DNA of 64,000 nt from positions 16,110,501-16,174,500 of the forward strand of contig JAPNXP010000001.1 in the NCBI GenBank assembly GCA_028753945.1, read 5' to 3'. The position numbers and the translations under genes are program-made. This document shows positions 1 through 10,349 of this stretch, piece by piece. Position 1 is the first letter of the stretch. Each line of letters begins with the position of its first letter. The notes under the pieces are model-generated. The model worked only from the letters and a program-made list of their open reading frames with translations, made no database searches and was not told where the DNA came from. Source of the DNA: Hexactinellida sp. DTS-2022. Taxonomy: Eukaryota; Porifera; Hexactinellida.

Positions 1-2554
1 GAACATCTTTATGCCATACTTAACTACGCTATGAGACTTGTGTGATATGTTAGCCTCCACGTAATGTTTCATTGTAATAGCAACAGCTATCATGCTAATT
101 ATACCGGACAGCATAAACAGCTCAGCCAGGAGATACGCGAAATAAGCCATTATGAATATAAACATTGGCTCGAGCACACGTATGTGGTCAGTGAAGCGAG
201 TTATGAAACAGGTCAAATACCCGATCACAATTCCTATCAGCACACCGCCGATATTCACAATAAAGAACTTAAGGAAAGCGAAAGCTATATCGTACCACTG
301 AAACGCTACTTCGTCTCGGCCTATGACACAACCAGTAGAGTTCTCCAGGTCTACGCCCCCGAATTCGTGGCTCTCTAAGCCTCTGAGAGGCACGTTTGCG
401 AACTCTAGCAGGACATTGAACATGACCACCGTCACTGCGTCGTTAAATAGAGACTCTCCGAACACTAGGATGTGCAGGAGTTTGTTCACGTGGATCTACA
501 AAGGAATTGTATAATAAATTATTGGAAAGGCATTGGAGCCTGTAGGCAGGGTGACCTGAGAATTTGGGCCAAAACCTGGACATTTCTCAAAATTTCGACA
601 AAAATCCGGGACAATCCTGGATACAGGTTATAAAAAACTGGACACTATTAGTTTAATGTGAACGAATCGGAGACAATTGGATGATAATAAAAAATAATTG
701 CAAAAAACAACAACCTGGACAATTAGAAAATTACTAGACATCGCATAATAATTGTAAAAAAATTGGACAATGGTCACCCAACATGATGAAGGGGATTGAA
801 ATAGTGTCCCTATAAATCGGAATTTCGTATGAACTGTGTTCGTACTAACGAGTTTCTACTTAATGTTATAACGAGGTTCTATTTATTGTTATAACGAGGT
901 TCTACTTAATGTTATAACAGAGTTCTACTGATAAGAATGAATGACTCTACTCACCTCTTCAAACACGACCAATACAGCGACAGGATCAACAGCAGATATG
1001 AAAGTGCCGAACATAAGTGCATTTGGGATTGTGAGGCGAGAAGATACGACATACGTACCCATTATGGACACCTTAGAAAACCCGTATAAAACCATCCCGA
1101 GTCCAAACGCATTCCAAACAGTGTTAACAAGTGCTAGGAGGGCTATGGTGAGTGCGTTTTCGAAGAGAGCTCTGTTGTTCATGAAATAGCCGGCTTCTAG
1201 CACGATGGGAGGCAGGAGCACGAGGAAGAACAGCGTGGGCGTGAAGCTTATTTCTTTAATGTAATTGGGCCTGCCAGCTACGATACTGGATCCCAGGAAT
1301 ATATAACTATTGGAGTACAGTACGCATTATAATATCTATTTATATCCCAATGTTACAGTGTATTTGTTGCAGTTTATGGACGTGCATGGCACGAATTTCA
1401 ACAGCAACAGATTAACTAGTTGTCCCTTGAAATTATAACCAACTTTGAACTTTGATATAAAACAAATGCTGATGGAAAAATGTAATGTAACATTGATTCA
1501 TTTTTATTTTGTGTGGGTATACACTGCACAAAGATATACCATTAATCGAATATAGTATAGACTGTATACAGTAGATACCGGATATAAGAACATACTGGTT
1601 ATAAGAACATACCAGATATATGAACACTATATTGGAAAACGGTTTCCCTATACCCTGTGTAATTTATGCCGTTATAAGAACACTATATGCAGTTCCCGAC
1701 GATGTTCTTATATCCGGCATCCACTGTAGTACAAATTTGAGTATTTGCTAGCATCTTGTATTTACAATAAGATTTAAAATATACTACTGAATATACTTCA
1801 AAAACATCCCTGGTTGATTATAGATTTAGCGTATAATACGTACTGATGGATAGCGTATCACGTATACAGTAGAGCCTCTGAACAACGGACACCTTGGGAC
1901 CGGAACCGTTGTCCGTTATTTAGAGGTTGCTTTTCTATTAGACATATGCTAAATAAATAAATCCGTGCCACGAGGGTTGTCCGTTATTTAGAGGTTGTCC
2001 GCTATTTGGAGTGTCCGTTATGGGAGGCTCCACTGTAATACGTATTATACGAATTATACGCGTATAAATTGCGTATTTAATTAATCAACTTATAAATAAT
2101 AAATAAAACCTAAATTATAATTAAAACCCAGAAAAACCGAATACGCGATGATTACGTATGAAGTATAACATATAACAATGCACAAATCGTAAGATAAAAC
2201 CAACCCAAATATGATTCCAATGATGATAAGCATACAGGACTCTGGAAAGTTGCTTGTGAATTTCTCAAGTTTTGACAAGTGCCACACCAGTTTTGCCAAA
2301 ATAGCAATTAGTATGAATATTGTCACCAGAAAGTATATTTCGATATGATCAAAGTTGAGACCGATTGGGAGCAGTTTGAAGACTACTTCGCTACAGTTCT
2401 TAGGACAGGTGAGGTTAGAGTCGTTAGCAGAAGTTGGGAAGTAAGAACTGACTGAGCTGCCACCAGAGCCAGAGCCAGAGACGAAGTGATGCGCGAAGAA
2501 TATAGTGACTGCAATCCAAATAATGTAAATGTACATCCTGGATCCCCTCTTCAT
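1..2554 (-). CDS. Na+/H+ exchanger, SLC9A/NHE family (5' three exons; 3' end outside window)
   Basis: Electroneutral Na+/H+ antiporter of a plasma or endosomal membrane. Three exons read on the minus strand. Exon 1 (2554-2205) has a hydrophobic N-terminal segment, a Gly/Ser-rich loop, and the PESC motif that ends the second membrane helix in NHEs. Exon 2 (1306-955) holds the LLPPIVLDAGYFM-type motif (here [16 protein letters not shown]) and the AVDPVAVL motif. Exon 3 (495 to the left edge) holds [14 protein letters not shown] and, near the edge, [12 protein letters not shown]. Splice sites are GT-AG and phases agree: donor after 2205, acceptor before 1306, donor after 955, acceptor before 495. 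The start is placed at 2554 because MKRG directly precedes the signal-like helix; an in-frame ATG seven codons upstream is possible. It resembles the NHE1-5 type more than organellar NHE6-9 by motif wording, which is a judgement from memory. The cytoplasmic regulatory tail is not in the window. Confidence 0.93.
496..954 (-). other. intron 2 of the NHE gene
   Basis: Intron between exons 2 and 3 of the NHE gene. It contains short degenerate tandem motifs (GGACA... at about 580-770 and TTATAACGAGGTTCTA at 861-930). The second set resembles the ends of the TA-flanked MITEs found throughout the window. No coding signal seen. Confidence 0.6.
1569..1726. mobile_element. TA-flanked MITE (CAGTAGATACCGG ends)
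   Basis: Short inverted-repeat element in NHE intron 1. It starts CAGTAGATACCGGATATAAG and ends with the inverse (…CCGGCATCCACTG), flanked by TA on both sides. The CAGT ends and TA flanks are typical of pogo/Tigger-type Tc1-mariner MITEs. No coding capacity. A relative lies at 30825-30940. Confidence 0.7.
1867..2035. mobile_element. TA-flanked MITE (CAGTAGAGCCTC ends)
   Basis: Second MITE in NHE intron 1. Ends CAGTAGAGCCTCTGAACAAC and …GGGAGGCTCCACTG, with TA on both sides. Internally it carries several copies of a GTCCGTTATTTAGAGG motif in both orientations. Class inferred from ends and target only. Confidence 0.7.
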
Positions 2555-2578
2555 CGTCACAAACTCTATAAACATATA

Positions 2579-2740
2579 CAGTCAACTCCCGTTGTATCGT
2601 ACTATAAGTATAACTGTAATGACAGCCGATGTCCGGGAATTACAGTACATAATGGATATAGTGATAATTTGGATATAGTGATGATAATTTGGCCAAAAAT
2701 CACATGTCCCCACCATTATCACTATATCCATTATGTACTG
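2579..2740. mobile_element. TA-flanked MITE just upstream of the NHE start codon
   Basis: Starts CAGTCAACTCCCGTTGTATC and ends …CATTATGTACTG. The interior has inverted copies of a GGATATAGTGATAATTTGG motif. It lies about 25 bp upstream of the NHE start codon, so it probably forms part of that gene's 5' UTR or promoter (inference). Confidence 0.6.
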
Positions 2741-3534
2741 TAATTGGAAATTCAAGCAATTAATCATGGCTTTCATTGGCCTGTCATGCTTTAAATGACC
2801 CGAGATTAGTTATAGTCGCCACAACTTATCCGGGAACATTTATGATGGCCATCATCAGGGTTGCCAACTCTGACGCATTAGGCGTGAACATAACGCATTT
2901 TTTAAATCTCCCGGTTACATTCGAAATCTCACGCATTTTATAAAATGTAAAATTGTGCCATCAATTTTAGAAACAAATTTTTTTCTTATATTAAAATCAC
3001 AGAAAGTTGCCATACACAATGCAAATTAGGTCAATAGGAAGCATAGTTTAGCTTATAATCAAATTTATAAACTGGCCTTCTATTTTTTTGGCCTTGGTGA
3101 CATACACGGCCGTATTTTAAGTAGGCCATGGGTCCAGTCTATAGTGGCTAAACACAGCTAACGATTAATTTTATCTGAAGATGGAAGAAGTGTTGCGATC
3201 GAAAAAATAGATATATGTCACCGGTCAGAACCCTTATTTCTGAGTGTACATTAAGGCCCGACCGCAATTTTATTAAACAAATCCATAGTGTAACAACAAC
3301 AAGTAGAGTGTAACGAAGCTACTATAAGTAAAAAGAAATACAAATAAGTCAGGCTATTCCTAACTACGGATCTAAGCCTATAAGTTATTCTGAGCTAAGG
3401 TAAAAATACCAATGATACACATCATACACTAATAAATGGTAAGTCGTTACAATAGTAATGTTTTATTTAATTAGCCAATAAATATTCATTACTTATTTAG
3501 TTATACTATTACGACATAAATATACTTTGGTTTA
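2741..3534. other. intergenic DNA, nothing recognised
   Basis: AT-rich spacer. No gene, RNA or clean inverted-repeat element seen. A GGCCGTATTTTAAGTAGG stretch near 3108 and a GGCCTTGGTGACATACACGG stretch may be old repeat debris. Confidence 0.5.
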
Positions 3535-3834
3535 TTAAGGTGATACTGTTTCGCTATAGGTGGTCCGCCGCCGTAACTGGTCCGGCAGGATCATCCATGG
3601 CAGCCCGTGGATGGTGCACGGAAATTTTGGTACCCTTGGAAAATTGGTCCGGGGGGACCAAAATTTTAATGGAAATTTGGTCCTTCTGTGGAAAATTTGT
3701 CCCTCTGAGGTTTGTGTTTATTTAGTTACCGAATTTACTTGAATTTTAGCCTAGGCAATTTTTCGCCATATTGGGACCAAAAATTTATGAATAAACCTGT
3801 CACTGGAAAATTGGGCGCAGAAAAAATTGATCCG

Positions 3835-4624
3835 GTGTAAGCGCGTTTTAGGTATCCAGCGATTTAGGGATCCCCGTCCCTATATCGCTAGCGATTTAGG
3901 GATCAATTCAGATATATAGGGACCCCACCCAAGGCCACCCATATATAACCTACGTATAGGCTCAAAAACGCTAGCGATATAGGGATCAATTCGGAGATTT
4001 AGGGACCCAAGTGGCGACAGGGTTGCCGTGGGAGTGGAATTTCCATTCCCATCCCATTCCCATATGAATCATTTGCAAATTTCCACACATACAAATAGGC
4101 TGCTATAACATTTCAGAAAAAATGTCGTAACTGGTGTAACCGCTTTGTATCACTTGTATTGATATCCATAAGGGTTTCCTATGGGGATCCATATGGGTAT
4201 CCCCACAGGGAAATCTGATTCCCATACCCACGGCAACCCTGGGTCACCCCACATAAGGCCACCCATATATATAACCTAGGCTCAAGGCATAGTCTTCTAT
4301 ATATTGCCCAAATAAAATAGAAAGTGAAAAATCTAAGTCAAAAATAGAAAGAGGATCGATATATTTTGTAAATGCCGTACTCAGGGAGGAGGCAAAATGA
4401 TACAATGTGCAGATTGTCAAGAATGTATGCGGATCCCGATACTGGCGTGGACAGACCCAAACTATAAGTTGGCGAGTGAAATTTGCAAATAAATGTAGTG
4501 TTAGTTAGGCCTACCATAGGAAGTATAATTACATATCTATATATCATCAAGTAACGTCCCTATATCGCTAGCGTTTTAGGGACGGGGATCCCTAAATCGC
4601 TGGATACCCAAAACGCGCTTACAC
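3835..4624. mobile_element. foldback/MITE element with long TIRs (GTGTAAGCGCGTTTT)
   Basis: The left arm reads GTGTAAGCGCGTTTTAGGTA and continues through TCCAGCGATTTAGGGATCCCC. The right arm (about 4555-4624) is its inverse and ends …AACGCGCTTACAC. Arms pair over roughly 60-70 bp. A diverged relative lies at 44158-44330. It carries another MITE (4018-4241) inside. Confidence 0.7.
4018..4241. mobile_element. hAT-like MITE (CAGGGTTGCCGTGGG ends) nested in the foldback element
   Basis: Starts CAGGGTTGCCGTGGGAGTGG and ends …CCCACGGCAACCCTG. Between the ends are repeated CCCATTCCCATA-type motifs. I could not identify an 8-bp target duplication, so the hAT assignment rests on the termini. A partial relative is seen at about 31725-31790 in STIL intron 3. 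Confidence 0.6.
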
Positions 4625-4925
4625 TGGGACCAAAATTCCATGGAAAACTGGTCCTAGAACCATTTTTCCATGGAATATTGGTCCCATGATGGGACCAAAA
4701 ATTTCAGGCTAGGGCCATTTTTCCATGGAAAATTGGTACCGGACCAATTTTACCCGAAAAAATTGGTCCGGGGGATCAATATTTTCGCGACCAATTTTCC
4801 AGCTACTGTACCACTGTAGTAGTTTTATTAGTTCTAGAGATTAACTTCGGGGCGGGGCCAAAGAAATCCGGAGGTATATACATTACACGGCAGATTAGAG
4901 TCAGAGCACCCCAAATGGTTCCGGG

Positions 4926-5395
4926 CATAGGCGGCGGAAGCACTGCGAGCACTGCGAGCATGCTCGCACCAATATTTTCCCAGAAAATTTGGGCCTAATT
5001 ATTTTTAAGGGCATCAACTGCATTTATAACATCAGTGATCAGAATATTCAGATATTCTATTTGGGTTTAATAGATACAGTAGACTCCGCTTAATAGAGCA
5101 ACTGGTTAATCGGATCAACCTGACTAATCGGGTCACTTGGCTAGAAACAGAAACATATAAATAGCGTTAAATTACTCCGGTTAATCGGGCCAACACCTTT
5201 ATTCCGCTTAATCGGCTCAAAATGGCCTGGTCCCGACTCCCGATGTGACCCTATTAAGCGGGGTAAACTGTAAATTCTGTAATTATGTACTATATTAATA
5301 GTCACTTAGTCAGCTATTATTTGGACCTATTTTTTGTTTTTTGGGCCTAAATGAGGAGTGCTCGCACCTACATCTAAATGCTTCCGCCGCCACTG
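4926..5395. mobile_element. hAT MITE with perfect 8-bp target duplication GTTCCGGG
   Basis: Ends CATAGGCGGCGGAAGCA (left) and …TGCTTCCGCCGCCACTG (right). The flanks at 4918-4925 and 5396-5403 are both GTTCCGGG, an exact 8-bp duplication as hAT elements make. GCGAGCACTGCGAGCATGCTCGC-type subterminal motifs are present on the left. A TA-flanked MITE (5077-5270) sits inside, so that one is younger. Confidence 0.85.
5077..5270. mobile_element. TA-flanked MITE (CAGTAGACTCCGCTTAATAG ends)
   Basis: Ends CAGTAGACTCCGCTTAATAG and …TATTAAGCGGGGTAAACTG, TA-flanked, inserted in the hAT MITE. Internal TTAATCGGGTCA motifs repeat. Same subfamily as 51435-51617. Confidence 0.75.
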
Positions 5396-5689
5396 GTTCC
5401 GGGGGACCATATACGGCGCCATAGATGGTCCGGCCGGACTAACCGTAAGGGGGGACCGTATATGGCATGACAATACACATTTGATTTTTTAATAAATTTC
5501 TTTATTAAAAAGATTTGGAAAAGTTTGGTTCGGATTATCGGGGTCTCATTTTATAGATGCCTATAGAAAATGTATTACTTCACTAATCCGAACGAATTCA
5601 CTAATCGAAACAGAAATCTTTTGAATCTGAACACCTTTGTTCGGATTAGCGAGGATGTACCGTAACAAGAATATGAAGTCATAAAAGTA

Positions 5690-5883
5690 CGTATTTGGGA
5701 ATAACTCTCAGTTTTTATCCGATTCGCCCACAATTTCGCTGGGAAGACAACAACATGAAATTAGACACACGTATACTGGGAACTAATTTGGATTCAGCTC
5801 TTACAATTTTGTAACAATATAAAATACGAGCACCTCGGTCTCGGTCTCTTCGCTACCTATGTTCGTTCGTGGTAGACACTACG
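5690..5883 (-). repeat. Helitron 3'-end remnant plus flank, repeated at 16866-17110
   Basis: The complement of this stretch matches 16866-17110 nearly throughout, including the Helitron-type 3' tail (GAAGAGACCGAGACCGAGGTGCTCG here). The shared sequence extends past the Helitron end, so an older larger repeat carries the Helitron relic. No coding signal. Confidence 0.6.
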
Positions 5884-6019
5884 CAGGGCCGTAGCCATCA
5901 AAATCAAAGTGGTCAGGTTAATTTGACCAACCTGACCGAGTGGTGCCATATTGGGAAATTAATCAACCAAAAGTGGTCAGGTTGAAACCTGACCAACCTG
6001 ACCAGTAAATACGGCCCTG
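5884..6019. mobile_element. MITE with CAGGGCCGTAG ends and 5-bp CTACG duplication
   Basis: Starts CAGGGCCGTAGCCATC, ends …TACGGCCCTG, and is flanked by CTACG on both sides (5 bp). The interior consists of inverted GTGGTCAGGTT / AACCTGACCAAC motifs. A 5-bp duplication with CAGGG-type ends would suit the hAT5 group (tentative). Degenerate relatives lie at about 8798-8935 and 13690-13755. Confidence 0.65.
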
Positions 6020-6197
6020 CTACGTAATACAAATAACGGCCGCTTCGCGGCCTTACCCACCGTGAGGTAGAAAACAGAATTGCAGAATAGAGAAATTTTT
6101 TATCTAGTTCAAATAGGAATGTATATGAACACTTATGCATATCTAAATTTCTAAACTTCTGCATATCTGTATGCTATTAATAAATCACTAATAGAAC

Positions 6198-6325
6198 TGT
6201 TTCGTAAAAATATGTCCAGTCGTAAAAATATGTCCAAGTATAAATATGGACAGTATTTTACAAAACCATGGATATGCTGTAAAAATATGTCCAGTTGTAA
6301 AAATATGTCCAATTTTTAAGTATAC
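6198..6325 (+). repeat. left TIR of the Ginger-like transposon
   Basis: 128-bp terminal inverted repeat. Four direct copies of a GTAAAAATATGTCCA motif and one inverted copy (TATGGACAGTATTTTAC) lie inside it, as expected for iterated transposase-binding sites (inference). Preceded by the GAAC duplication. Confidence 0.92.
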
Positions 6326-6386
6326 TAATACATGAATTTGTTTACTCAAATTCTATATTTATTTTGTCAATCTATTATTATGGAAC

Positions 6387-6909
6387 TGTTTTGACAAAAA
6401 GTGTCCGGCTACAAAAACTGTCCGGCCGGACAATTTTTGTCAAATTTAGCAAAAAACGTTGTTTTGACAAAAAGTGTCCGGTCGGACAGTTTTTGTCAAA
6501 CACTAAATACAATCCTGAATATCCGGATTTTTCGATTATCCGGGAACCCTTGGTTAATTTAATACAATGTGTTTATCCTAATTATCCCAACTTGTTTTGA
6601 GTAATCCCAAAGAGTTCGGATGATCAAGGTTATACTGTATTAGATTATTAGAGGAGTTAAAACAAAGTTAGATTCTCACTTGTCATTTTCTAGTATACGT
6701 ATTTACTGTATTATCACAGATTCTCTTTCTTGCGTAATATGCTGAAAAATATAAGAAAAATATTAAGTTTTTGTAGGCAAATTTTTTTTGTTAAATGTGA
6801 CAAAAACTGTCTGGCCGGACAGTTTTTGTAGCCGGACACTTTTTGTCACAACAACATTTTTTGCTAAATTTGACAAAAACTGTCCGGCCGGACACTTTTT
6901 GTCAAAACA
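6387..6909. mobile_element. non-autonomous Ginger-like MITE, TSD GAAC, nested in the larger element
   Basis: Ends TGTTTTGACAAAAAGTGTCC and the inverse …CTTTTTGTCAAAACA. The inverted arms are about 115 bp and contain CTGTCCGGCCGGACAG palindromes. Flanked by GAAC on both sides (6383-6386 and 6910-6913), the same 4-bp target as the host element. No coding capacity: the ORF-like stretches simply read through the repeats. It sits directly 5' of the first recognisable transposase exon and may have displaced or disrupted the native promoter or first exon. Confidence 0.85.
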
Positions 6910-6910
6910 G

Positions 6911-9646
6911 AACATCAACTTTACAATCATGTATCTACCTCTTTTCTAAAACTTATCAATCAACTAATACATCTCTGAGAAAGAAAATTCGGAGATATGC
7001 AGCTGAGATGATATTAAAGAACGATAGATTATATAAATTAGTTGATGATAACTGCCTTTTAGTAATCAAACGTGAGCAGGTTGCTAATATCCTTAAGGAA
7101 TGTCATGACGATATAGGAGGACATAAAGGGATACATGGTACATATGGTCCAATAAAACAAAGATACTTCTGGCATGGAATGTACCAAGAGGTCAAAAATT
7201 ATGTGAGGAATCTCTCTTTATTACAGATTCTTATATGGTGTATTACTTGAATTTTATTTCATTATTCTAGGTTGAGTCTTGTATTAGTTGCCAGGCCAAC
7301 TCATTCTCCAATCTCAAATCAACACGTCCGTTAAAAGTAATAGAAGTTACAGCAAAACCATGGTATATGTGTGGAATGGATCTGGTGGGCCCTTTAGTGA
7401 TAACCCAAAATGGATACCAATATTTTCTTTCCATGACAGATTACTTTACAAAGTATGTTGCAACGCGACCACTTAAATCTAAAGAAGCTCCAGAAGTAGC
7501 TTCAGCTATATTTTCTATATACTGCCACTTGGGCGCTCCAGTGAGAATAATTACAGATAACGGAACTTGTTTTACAAGCATAGTAAGTAATCATTTTATT
7601 ATTTGTTTATCAAGACAGGTATTATAAAAAGTGTTAATAAATTAATCCCGTTATTTCGTTTAGAACAACAATAGATCGTTGCCAACGTGAAAAATTATCC
7701 CCTGCATGCAAATTTTCTGATTTCTAGTTCATATGGTCTTTCCTATTAATTCTGGGCAAACTCACAAACACACGCAATAATTGTGCTTTTAATCCAATTC
7801 CAAGTTTTATTAACGGTTTTACGTAAATATGCCATCTCCATACTGTAATTACACTACATTAAACTTACACAGTTACACTATATAATTATTTACATTGTAC
7901 TACCTGATAATGACTGTTATTATTATTATGTAAGTTGTTTCTAAAGTGAAGACGTGTTTCATCAAACACAATGAAAACACTTGAACATTTTCCAGTTGAA
8001 ATGATGATAACAATTCTATTATTCAAATGAGTAACTTAATTAAATACTAGACTTTCTATTTGTAATAGTTAATACACGTACTTATTTTAATTAATTATTA
8101 AAACACACTTGGGGTAAAATGTATAATTTGAAAATCACATTTTTAAAAATTGAAAGTGAATTAACTTTCAGTTTCAGTTTCAGTTTCCTGTGCAACGAAG
8201 GGTAAAGCCGATTCTTGTTTGAATTCTTTACAATTAGGACATTAACAATTTGTAATAGTGTTACGTGCCATAAGAAACTATTGATAAGTTGGAAGTTTTG
8301 TTTCAATCTTGTATCACCTCTGAGATTAACGATTTCTAGCTTAATTAGTATGAAAGACTTATTAAATTTTTGTAATAATTTAAAGCCTCTTTTAAATTTC
8401 TTAGGATTTTATATTATTAAATTTAATGTTGATTAAATATATTTTGAATATTGGCATTCTATTAAAATATTATCCCTGTACCTACTATTTGATTCAAATA
8501 ATCCCTTACTTAATATAATTAATACATCTCTTGGTTTAACAAAGATTATAATTCTATCTTAGATAAACAAAGAGTTACAAAAGCATTCTAACACCCAATT
8601 ATGTTTTGCTGCTCCCTACCATCCACAAACAAACGGTCTTGACGAATCTACCAACAAATCAATTCAACAGTAAGTGATCAAAATATGGAATTTAGAATTA
8701 ATGATTAATTAAGATTGAACACTATCTGTTACTTCATACATTGTCCGCCATATTAAATTGTCTATCTGGACTATCTACTGCGACCCACGGCTTATGATAC
8801 AATCAGGTTAGTCAGGTTGAAACCAGACCAACAGTTTATACAAAAAGTATTATGCAATTTGATCATATTTAGTCAGGTTGTACTATTAATACGCTTTCAA
8901 TCTGACCAATTCAAATTAGACTGCAGGGGCATGATATTGTGATAATGTGCAATTATTATTAAATTCGCCTTTAATTCTCTATCACCATTAGTACGTTAAA
9001 GAAAATCTTGATGGGACATTTGGATCACTGGGGAGATTTCCTTGAAGCGGCTACATTTTCAATTAATAATAGAATACGTGAAGCAACAGGATACTCTGCT
9101 CACGAGTTGATGTATGGAAGAAAGGCTCGTTTACCCATAGAAGCAGAAGCTTTGGGGGAATCAGATGGAATTGATGACATTATATCTGCTCCTAATGAAA
9201 AGTGGGATGAAGATGTTAATAAATTCATTGAGGCCTCCAAAAAGATAATGCAGAAAATCCATCAAGTGGCAGAAAATAACATTCGATCTGCTCAAAAGTC
9301 AATGAAGACGATTTATGACAAGAAGTTAAAGAAAGCTCCCAGGTAATGATTCTGATTTTCATGAATTGGCTAAAAATTTCACAATCTGTTTATTCGTATT
9401 AGGGAGCAGATACAACCAGGAAAATTCGTTTTGGTCATCAATCAAGCAAAGCGTAAGCACTTACCGGGAAGCAAATATCAATCAAAATGGTCAGGTCCAT
9501 ATAAAGTGGAAGATGTTCATGGATCTATCGTCAAGGTTGCAATTGGTAGTAAGACGAGGAACTTTCAAATTGAATCTGTTAGACCATTTAAAAAGCGAAA
9601 AGAATCTACTACAAAAATATTCATAGATAAGGTGATTTTAAAATAA
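6911..9646 (+). CDS. Ginger-type transposase: Gypsy-like integrase with GPY/F domain, spliced in at least 5 exons
   Basis: DDE recombinase that would cut and join the element's ends. Exons: about 6911/6980-7202 (5' limit unclear), 7271-7582, 8563-8669, 8992-9342, 9403-9646; junctions are GT-AG and phases agree (0, 0, 2, 2). Domains in order: an HHCC zinc-binding region (H…H in exon 1; the C-x2-C pair CISC at the start of exon 2); the catalytic core with D in MDLVGP (7379-7381), D in TDNG (7556-7558) and E in NGLDE (8644-8646); then a chromo/GPY-F-type tail (SKWSGPYKV) in the last exon, ending at TAA. All three catalytic acids are present and no internal stop was seen from exon 1 to the end. 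The start codon was not found; the nested MITE borders the 5' exon. Domesticated GIN-type host genes are the main alternative, but the surrounding TIRs and TSD argue for a transposon gene. Confidence 0.85.
7645..7800. repeat. repeat in transposase intron 2, shared with 17108-17265
   Basis: Matches 17108-17265 in the same orientation (CCGTTATTTCGTTTA… through GGTCTTTCCTATTAATT and the CAAACACACAAAC run). It looks like a reverse-oriented Helitron 5' end. The rest of the intron (7583-8562) shows no coding signal. Confidence 0.55.
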
Positions 9647-9862
9647 TTTTGTTGATCATCGCAACACAGTTTGGAATATGAATAATATATTCCTCATATT
9701 TTTGATCAATGACAAACTTTAGATTTTCGATCTAAAGATTGTATTCGATCAATTGCATGCTCCTCAGCATAACTTCAATTACTAAGGAAGCATGGGATGG
9801 GCTAAATGTGAATTGTCCAAAATTTCCAGTTTATAGAGGTTACACTGTAGTTTTGTTAATTA

Positions 9863-10309
9863 CGAGTCCTTCGGTCTCGGTCGCTTTGCGACGGATCGGT
9901 GCTACGCACCTCAAGTTAACGGCCGCTGTGCGGCCTTACTCCTCACCCTTTTCTGCCATGGAAATGGTAGAAAGGGACGTTATATACAACCCTTTCTACC
10001 ATTTTCCATAGTTTTAACTTGTTTACCAATAATACCCCTCAGAAGCTAACTTCTACGTCGATTTTGAATTTTCATTAAATTGTTTACCTATTTTAGGTAA
10101 ACAACAACAACAATTATTAATATTCTAAATTTATAAATTCGAAAATCGTTATCAGCATACTTGTTTACCTATTATAACGTTTGTTTATCTATTATAACAA
10201 TTGTAACTTAGTTTCTATCTCATATATAAATGCGGTTTCTATTCCCTCATCACTTTAATACAATCCGGACAAACACACACACACACACACAAACAAACAA
10301 CAATCGAGA
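9863..10309 (-). mobile_element. non-autonomous Helitron (447 bp) between the two transposon genes
   Basis: On the minus strand it begins TCTCGATTGTTGTTTGTG at 10309 and ends …CCGAGACCGAAGGACTCG at 9863, preceded by A and followed by T. TC start, near-CTRR end, a hairpin just inside the 3' end and insertion between A and T fit Helitrons. Related full copies are at 11760-12305 and 62789-63573. Confidence 0.8.
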
Positions 10310-10349
10310 TTTATAATATAGATTGTAAATTTAGATTGATGATACTAGT

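Larger units (their letters stand above)
3535..4800. repeat. repeat block rich in GGTCCGG/GGACC motifs around a foldback element
   Basis: The flanks of the foldback element (3560-3830 and 4625-4800) are built from imperfect repeats of AAAATTGGTCCGG and GGGACCAAAATTTTC in both orientations. The spacing is irregular and short ORFs here follow the repeats rather than any protein. Probably an old palindromic element into which the 3835-4624 element inserted. Confidence 0.55.

Noticed and set aside
64-1189. Plus-strand ORFs at 64-378, 323-514 and 941-1189
   Set aside because: They are antisense shadows of NHE exons 2 and 3, which have strong family motifs on the minus strand.
2486-2776. ORFs at 2486-2743 and 2582-2776
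   Set aside because: They lie over a palindromic MITE and the antisense of NHE exon 1.
6843-6910. ATG-like start of the integrase frame inside the nested MITE
   Set aside because: The first ~22 codons are MITE TIR sequence, so this cannot be the native start of the transposase.
6911-9646. Integrase as a Ty3/Gypsy retrotransposon or domesticated host GIN gene
   Set aside because: No reverse transcriptase, protease or LTRs are nearby, the gene has spliceosomal introns, and it lies inside TIRs with a 4-bp duplication. A Ginger-type DNA transposon explains all of this.
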